DNA of 20,961 bases, from NCBI RefSeq assembly GCF_000204055.1, contig NW_006768774.1, positions 354,720 through 375,680 of the forward strand. The letters run 5' to 3'. How positions within the stretch are numbered: position 1 is the first letter of the stretch; each line of letters opens with the position of its first letter. A program made the translations under genes and the position numbers. This DNA comes from Melampsora larici-populina 98AG31. Taxonomy: Eukaryota; Basidiomycota; Pucciniomycetes; Pucciniales; Melampsoraceae. Under the pieces are notes generated by a model, which saw only the letters and a list, made by a program, of their open reading frames with translations, was not told the origin of the DNA and ran no database searches. Shown here one piece after another: positions 16,640 through 20,961 of the stretch.

Positions 16640-17061
16640 TTGGTAAAAGATGGGCGCAATTCCGGTTGAGGAACGGTTGGAAAGCTTACCTGCAAGTGTC
16701 TGATAAAGGAGGAATAGCTTGGGCGGAAACTGTTACAATCAGGTTAGGGTTAATAGTAGTCAGTAAGTTGTTGGAAGTTAGGGGGAAGAAGTTCAAGGTG
16801 CTCACTGATAATTCGACAGCAGAGGCCGTGGTTTTAAAGCATAGGTCCCGCGACCGTGCGGTGAACGAGGAGTGGAAGCGTATCCAAGATCTCCTCGTGG
16901 AACTCCATTGTGACATTGTGGCGGAAAGGGTGACGTCAGCAAATAATGACGCCGATGAGTTGTCAAGGGGGATTGGAAAGATCTTACTGATTGGTGATAC
17001 TGTGACTATTGAATTGCCTGTAGATTTGACTCCTGTATTAGAACAAGTGTATCAGCCTTAG
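16618..17061 (+). CDS. YR-element RNase H domain (continuation of RT, +1 frame)
   Basis: Takes over from the RT ORF after a one-base shift. FGIGILVGKRWAQFRL follows directly on VNWVGDA in the other frame. It contains AWAETVTIRLGL (acidic Glu), KFKVLTDNSTAEAVVLK (Asp) and SANNDADELSRG (final Asp), the set expected for the RNase H of DIRS-like elements, which removes template RNA during cDNA synthesis. It ends at TAG 17059-17061. The break splits the domain, so this copy probably lacks a working RT-RNase H polyprotein unless the shift is read through. Confidence 0.82.
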   Translation: MFGIGILVGKRWAQFRLRNGWKAYLQVSDKGGIAWAETVTIRLGLIVVSKLLEVRGKKFKVLTDNSTAEAVVLKHRSRDRAVNEEWKRIQDLLVELHCDIVAERVTSANNDADELSRGIGKILLIGDTVTIELPVDLTPVLEQVYQP

Positions 17062-17208
17062 TTGGTAGGTTACGCCGCCACGAGTGGCGTTGTTGAGTTG
17101 AAGTCGGTGTCCGAGCCGTTTTAAAGAAATGAAATTGGGTTGACTTGCCCGTCGTGTCTCCCTGCTTTATCCGAATTACCACGCTTAAGCTGAATCCCGC
17201 ACCGAGTT
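17062..17208 (+). other. Spacer between RNase H and recombinase
   Basis: 147 bases without a supported ORF. It holds a small perfect inverted repeat (CGCCAC-GA-GTGGCG, about 17073-17086). The first in-frame ATG of the recombinase is at 17266. Confidence 0.5.
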
Positions 17209-17265
17209 GTGAGCAGCGTTCGACCATTGATTGACTGCAAGGTTGATCGATCAGGATCGGTGATT

Positions 17266-18240
17266 ATGTCAAAAATGGAATTCCTAGCCGGAGTAGACAA
17301 ATCGGATTATGATCCGGTAAAGGCGTACATCCTGTACGGAGGATGGGCTGCAACAACTCTGAAGCACTATAACTCCGGCGTGTCAAAGTTGATCACCTTT
17401 GCAAAAGCCTTCCAAATACCACGTTCCTTGCTCCTTCCAATCGATCAACATATCTTGTACCAATTTGTGGTGTGGGCGGGCCCTAATTTGCCTGAAGAGT
17501 CGACCGACATAAACCCTTGACCAGTCAAGTCAACTACGGTCCGAACTTACTTGTTGGGGATAAAAGCTTGGCATCTTTACCACGATGCCGAATATCCGCA
17601 TAATGCAACACCGAGGATCGAGTTAATATTGACAACTGCTAGCAAGATTGAGCTTCAGAAGAAGGCAAAGGTCCCAAAGGAGACGGTAATGGTCCGACAT
17701 ATGTTCAGCCTTTTGGAAGAACTTACCGGCAAGGGTTTGGAGGACCAAGTCGTATATACCGTCGCCTTGGTAGCCTTTTGGGGGATGGCGAGACTGGGAG
17801 AATTGTTGAAGAACGCAAATGCTAATGACCAAGTGAGGGTGAAGGACTTGGTTTGGGATCCGAATGGGGAGTACGTGAACATTAGGATTAGAGCTGCAAG
17901 GACTGCTGCTGTTGGAGAAGTGCAGGAAATTCACCTCTGGCGACAACAATCCTTGCTCGACCCAGTAGACGCGGTTTGTCGACTTATTCAGTGTACCCAA
18001 GCGACGGAAGACGAGGCCTTGTTTTCGTATCCGGTAAAGAGTCAACAACGTGTTCTGACAAAGTCTCGGTGCCTGAACATACTCGGGAAGGTGTGGAAAT
18101 CTACAACAAAAGTGAAGCTGACCGGGCACTCCTTTCGTGTCGGAGGCGCTTCTTTGAGGTGGAATCTGGGATGCGATCTTAGAGACATAGTAAAGATTGG
18201 CCGGTGGAGGTCGAAAGCTTATCAACTGTATATTCGGTAA
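17266..18240 (+). pseudogene. YR-element tyrosine recombinase, one internal stop
   Basis: The frame is open from 17209, first ATG 17266, with an in-frame TGA at 17518-17520 (DINP-*-PVKSTTVRTYLLG); text on both sides belongs together. The N-terminal part has the SAM-like core-binding fold (GGWAATTLKHYNSGVSKLITF). The catalytic part has the box I Arg in AFWGMARLGELL (17791-17793), then His-x-x-Arg in LTGHSFRVGGASLRW (His 18127, Arg 18136). GRWRSKAYQLYIR ends it, with the probable nucleophile Tyr at 18229-18231, by analogy with the Cre NYIR motif. TAA follows at 18238, but the frame stays open for about 36 more codons (YSPEQLEDTCHV...), so the original C-terminus may be longer. The enzyme would integrate the circular cDNA by a 3-bp core crossover. 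Confidence 0.87.
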
Positions 18241-18514
18241 TATAGTCCAGAACAATTAGAGGATACTTGCCATGTATTAAGACAGCTTGAAGTTGATTCG
18301 GGAGGTGAAACTGGCAGGGTGATTGAAGGGACGCGTAATAGATAATATGACTTGATATGATGACTTGGATGTGCTCTTCCACCTTCCACGATCGAAAGTG
18401 ATGTGATCACCCAAATTCTTCTCCGACCCGGGTGAGTTCTTGGGGGATTTGACGACCCGGCCCATAGTACACAGGGGTTCTCAGGCTCAGGACTATGTCC
18501 CAAGTCGTAGGGGA
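18241..18514 (+). other. 3' region of the YR element before B1
   Basis: The first 100 bases continue the recombinase frame past its TAA to a second stop (about 18342-18344). The rest is untranslated, with no further feature seen. Confidence 0.45.
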
Positions 18515-18730
18515 AGAGCTCCCCGTCTACGAGGCCCGGTAGTCCTACCCCCCTTAGCTCAGGCTAAGGGCACCCCCCAAGAAACCAAAAACTTCTATAA
18601 CGGAGGTTTTGGGTTTGAATAGGACAAACCACAAAACATGTGTAATAGACGTTTATAGCAGTTTATACTACGTATAATTGCGACCTTGTGCCCGCTCCTC
18701 ATGATAGTTCAGATGAGTATAGAGTGGATG
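18515..18730 (+). repeat. Split direct repeat B1 (216 bp)
   Basis: Aligned without gaps to 19222-19437 with about seven substitutions (97%). It contains a perfect 8-bp hairpin CCCTTAGC-TCAG-GCTAAGGG at 18551-18570. Its last three bases (ATG) are also the first three of A2. Confidence 0.92.
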
Positions 18731-19019
18731 GCTGCTGGTACCCAAAGGCACGACGGTACCAGCAATTTCCACGTATACACATAACTGTATCATGTGAAGA
18801 GAGAGTCACGTGATATCCCTCTAAGGAGGGATACCTGTACGTGGACGATGGTTGTTTGAGTCGCAGAAGAAAAAATCGAATTTCATTCCGCTCCTCCTCA
18901 TCGCCAACTTTGTGTCTCTTCACTCAGTTATCCCACGAGTGTATCTTCACTACTCATCTTCACTATCTCACAAACTCTCACTAACAGAGTTTCTCAATTT
19001 CCTAGGAAAAAATTTCTCA
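18728..19019 (+). repeat. Split direct repeat A2 (292 bp)
   Basis: The internal copy of A1, with the same terminal 10-bp inverted repeat at 18733-18742 / 18755-18764. B1 joined to A2 through ATG is the circle-junction arrangement expected for this element class. Confidence 0.92.
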
Positions 19020-19221
19020 CCCGCCCTCCATCCCTGTTTTGGTTTGGTTGGCGTAGGACGACTAGATAGACCCCTCTTAGTGTTTGATTACCTGGTTAGT
19101 TTTTGATAAAAGTTTTATTTTATTTTTTTACCATAGTTAGTTTTTTAGTAGATTTGTGTTCCAAGGTTCTTGTTGTGTTACTAATGTTTTGGCCCGTAGC
19201 GGGTTGCCTAGCCCACCATGC
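19020..19221 (+). other. Spacer between A2 and B2 of the YR element
   Basis: 202 bases with a long T-rich stretch, not repeated elsewhere in the window. It may contain the transcript 3' end. Confidence 0.5.
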
Positions 19222-19437
19222 AGAGCTCCCCGTCTACGAGGCCCGGTAGTCCTACCCCCCTTAGCTCAGGCTAAGGGGCCCCCCCAAGAAACCAAAAACT
19301 TCTATAACGGAGGTTTTGGGTTTGAATAGGACAAACCACAAAACATGTGTAATAGACATATATAGCAGTTTATACTACGTATAATTTCAACCTTGTGCCC
19401 GCTCCTCATGATAGCTCAGATGAGTATAGAGTGGATG
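19222..19437 (+). repeat. Split direct repeat B2 (216 bp), right end of the YR element
   Basis: The right-terminal copy of B1, ending GTGGATG. The flank resumes as TATATGTATAC. The final ATG matches the ATG at the left end (12604-12606), so the empty site is predicted as ...ATCAGATTTA-ATG with one ATG retained, then TATATGTATAC. Confidence 0.92.
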
Positions 19438-19447
19438 TATATGTATA

Positions 19448-19475
19448 CACTACACGAAATATAATATTTTCTGGG
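19448..19475 (+). repeat. CACTA-like terminus (possible DNA transposon end)
   Basis: CACTACACGAAATATAATAT begins 10 bp beyond the YR element. CACTA followed by A-rich sequence is the typical end of CACTA/EnSpm-like transposons. No matching inverted end (…TTTCGTGTAGTG) is seen before 20961, so the other end would lie outside the window or be lost. Confidence 0.35.
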
Positions 19476-19525
19476 CAGAAAATTAAATTATTGATACACA
19501 AAAATATTGAGAGGCCAGGCGAAGG

Positions 19526-20190
19526 GGAAAAAATAAATAAAAATATGCATCTTGTTCCCTGCGGTGAGAGCTTCACTCTCCATAATTTTCCATATTTTTA
19601 CGGTCCGTATTGATAAGTGTACTAACAATAAACCTTCATGATCATCCAATTACAACCTGTAACAAGCACTGAAATTTGGCTCATTAGTGTTTAGAGAAAC
19701 TTTTGATTTCTGAAAACACCTATAACTTTGTCAAATCTGCCTCAAAACACTCGATTTTAAGTGCATGAGAAAGCTGAACTCTTCCTCTCAAACTTTCATG
19801 AGATCAAGAACTATGTAGCCAGTATGACAATCATTCTATGGATCTGTATGAACAAATGTATAAAAAAGATGTTATCTTTTTTAGCAGACCAGCATGCTGT
19901 GTGGTCCTATTATGAACTATTTGGAGGACACTTCCAGCTTACCAATGCACCCAAAATCAAGCGTTTTGGACTGCAATTGAAAAAGTTATGAGTATCTTCA
20001 GAAATCAAAAGTTTCTCTAAACACTAATGAGCCAAATTTCAGTGCTTGTTACAGGTTGTAATTGGATGATTGTGAAGGTTTATTGTTAGTACACTTATCA
20101 ATATGGACTGTAAAAATACAGAAAAATATGCAGAGTGAGATTCTCGACGCAGGGAACAAGATGCATATTTTTATTCATTTTTTGCTCTCC
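19526..20190. repeat. Long inverted repeat / fold-back structure, MITE-like
   Basis: The arm about 19526-19775 is the reverse complement of about 19950-20190. The best core, 19606-19713 against 19998-20104, is almost identical over about 105 bp with two or three mismatches. An outer 25-bp block around ATGCATCTTGTTCCCTGCG also matches perfectly. The centre holds a small A6GAT-GTT-ATCT6 hairpin near 19862-19883. Open frames inside are short and A/T driven. It could be a fold-back/MITE element, or the source of a hairpin RNA. Confidence 0.75.
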
Positions 20191-20204
20191 TCCATGAAAG
20201 GTTC

Positions 20205-20294
20205 CAATCGCTTTGATGACATCCGAGTGAATCCCTTCAATCGCTTGGATGACATGCGAGTGAATCATTTCAATCGCATCAAATCATTCAATAC
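20205..20294. repeat. 33-bp tandem repeat, about 2.7 copies
   Basis: Units start at 20205, 20238 and 20271 with CAATCGC; the first two share 27-28 of 33 bases (CAATCGCTT-GATGACAT-CGAGTGAATC) and the third decays after 10 bases. The period is a multiple of three, but no gene is evident. Confidence 0.65.
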
Positions 20295-20961
20295 AAATGT
20301 ACAATCGCCATGTTGGCAAGTGATCCAAATGGTATTGTGATAAGTTTCTTTTTTCGATTGAGATATGTGGTTTGAAGTAAGGTTGGAAGTTGAACGCCTC
20401 ATTGATCATCAACTTCAAAGTAATCACACTGTCACTCATGAGTCATACATAGTCTGGAATAGCGGTTGGATCAGAACTTGACCGTGGATGGATAATCTGA
20501 CCCAGCAATTACGGTACGGGTCAATGACGCGGCATCTCATGGTGACCGGTGCGGCGCAGCTGATGATTGAAATGACGAGGATTGGCTGATGTAATCGAAA
20601 CAAGCCTGTTTACTTACCAGTTTGACCGTTTCTCTTGACCTCCAACAGTGGGAGTCAAGAGTCAAAAGGCTGATCATCCTATTGCATTATTTGATTGCCA
20701 AAGCCAATTTTAGCATGTTTTGACCAATTGGCACCTTGACTGCTGGTTGATCTCATATTTTCTTGGTCAATGGAATTCAGCTCTGAAAGATATGATAGAA
20801 ATTCTTGTAAATAAAGACCTTGTATATATTGTTGAACCAAGAAATTGGGCAAAACTGAGACACTCAAAGATGTGCATTCAGGTTAAGTTATCAGGCTTGT
20901 ATAGTATTTTCAATTTCAAGGATACGTAATTCCAGTGTAATTTTGGATGATTAGATAGTGG
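20295..20961. other. Unassigned right end of the window
   Basis: I find no supported gene on either strand. An imperfect 12-bp stem (CTCTTGACCTCC 20632-20643 / GGGAGTCAAGAG 20650-20661) is present. The missing N-terminal half of the KDZ transposase is not recognisable here. Confidence 0.45.

Larger units (their letters stand above)
12604..19437 (+). mobile_element. Ngaro/PAT-type tyrosine-recombinase retrotransposon with split direct repeats
   Basis: The 6834-bp element has repeats A1 (12604-12895), B1 (18515-18730), A2 (18728-19019) and B2 (19222-19437) in the order A1 - ORFs - B1A2 - B2. This split-direct-repeat plan, with an RT/RNase H and a tyrosine recombinase in place of an integrase, defines the PAT/Ngaro branch of DIRS-like elements. 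It makes no target duplication, and none is seen. The A and B repeats overlap by ATG at 18728-18730, and ATG also sits at both outer ends (12604-12606 and 19435-19437), fitting recombination of a circular intermediate through a 3-bp core. It carries a gag-like ORF, RT-RNase H and the recombinase, all on the plus strand with a few disabling changes. Confidence 0.9.

Noticed and set aside
18238..18243. Idea that the stop removes the recombinase nucleophile (TAT at 18241)
   Set aside because: Aligning GHSFRVG...YQLYIR with the Cre pattern GHSARVG...NYIR places the nucleophile at 18229-18231, before the stop.
17623..18255. A 210-codon minus-strand open frame
   Set aside because: It lies opposite the tyrosine recombinase, whose motifs are clear, and has no recognisable content.
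20062..20340. 92-codon plus-strand open frame
   Set aside because: It consists of one fold-back arm plus the 33-bp repeat and has no domain.

Overview
The window looks like transposon-packed DNA of a basidiomycete, most likely a rust fungus (Pucciniales). The reasons are short introns with GTAAGT-like donors and CTAAT/CTGAC branch sites, a KDZ-type transposase, a chromodomain Ty3/gypsy element, a tyrosine-recombinase retrotransposon, and repeated C-to-T damage at TCG sites. The taxon is inferred from sequence style, not from a search. I see no rRNA, tRNA, CRISPR array or prokaryotic feature.

Layout. 1-111: the acidic C-terminal tail of a plus-strand protein cut by the window edge. 112-758: non-coding DNA rich in TGTGACAC/GTGTCACA words. 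759-2581: an intact-looking minus-strand gene of five exons (about 501 aa, no recognised family). 2582-3440: non-coding or leader DNA with more of the same words and a 32-bp near-palindrome. 3446-9487: a 6042-bp Ty3/gypsy chromovirus on the minus strand, with 170-bp LTRs, a 5-bp target duplication (CCTCT), gag, protease, RT, RNase H, integrase and chromodomain, broken by stops and shifts. 9490-10325: the OTU-like cysteine protease gene (plus strand) that the gypsy element split. 10586-12604: the C-terminal half of a KDZ transposase gene (minus strand, seven recognisable exon pieces), tail to tail with the OTU gene and cut at its upstream side. 12604-19437: the cause of that cut, a 6834-bp Ngaro/PAT-type tyrosine-recombinase retrotransposon with split direct repeats in the order A1 - ORFs - B1 A2 - B2. 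19448 onward: a CACTA-like terminus, then a long fold-back structure (about 19526-20190), a 33-bp tandem repeat and 620 bases with no recognised gene.

How it fits together. The OTU protease, the KDZ transposase and perhaps the 501-aa gene form an older accessory layer. The gypsy and tyrosine-recombinase elements landed in that layer later: their repeat pairs are still about 98% identical (gypsy LTRs and A repeats) and about 97% identical (B repeats). Five nonsense codons, in the gypsy pol, the YR gag-like ORF, the YR recombinase and the OTU gene, are each best explained as CGA to TGA after a T, i.e. TCG to TTG. That suggests one shared genome-defence or methylation-decay process.

The most notable points are the complete split-direct-repeat element with a predictable ATG crossover and empty site, a likely spliceosomal intron inside its gag-like gene, a self-priming primer site and a correctly phased -1 slippery heptamer in the gypsy element, and the OTU/KDZ/501-aa gene association.
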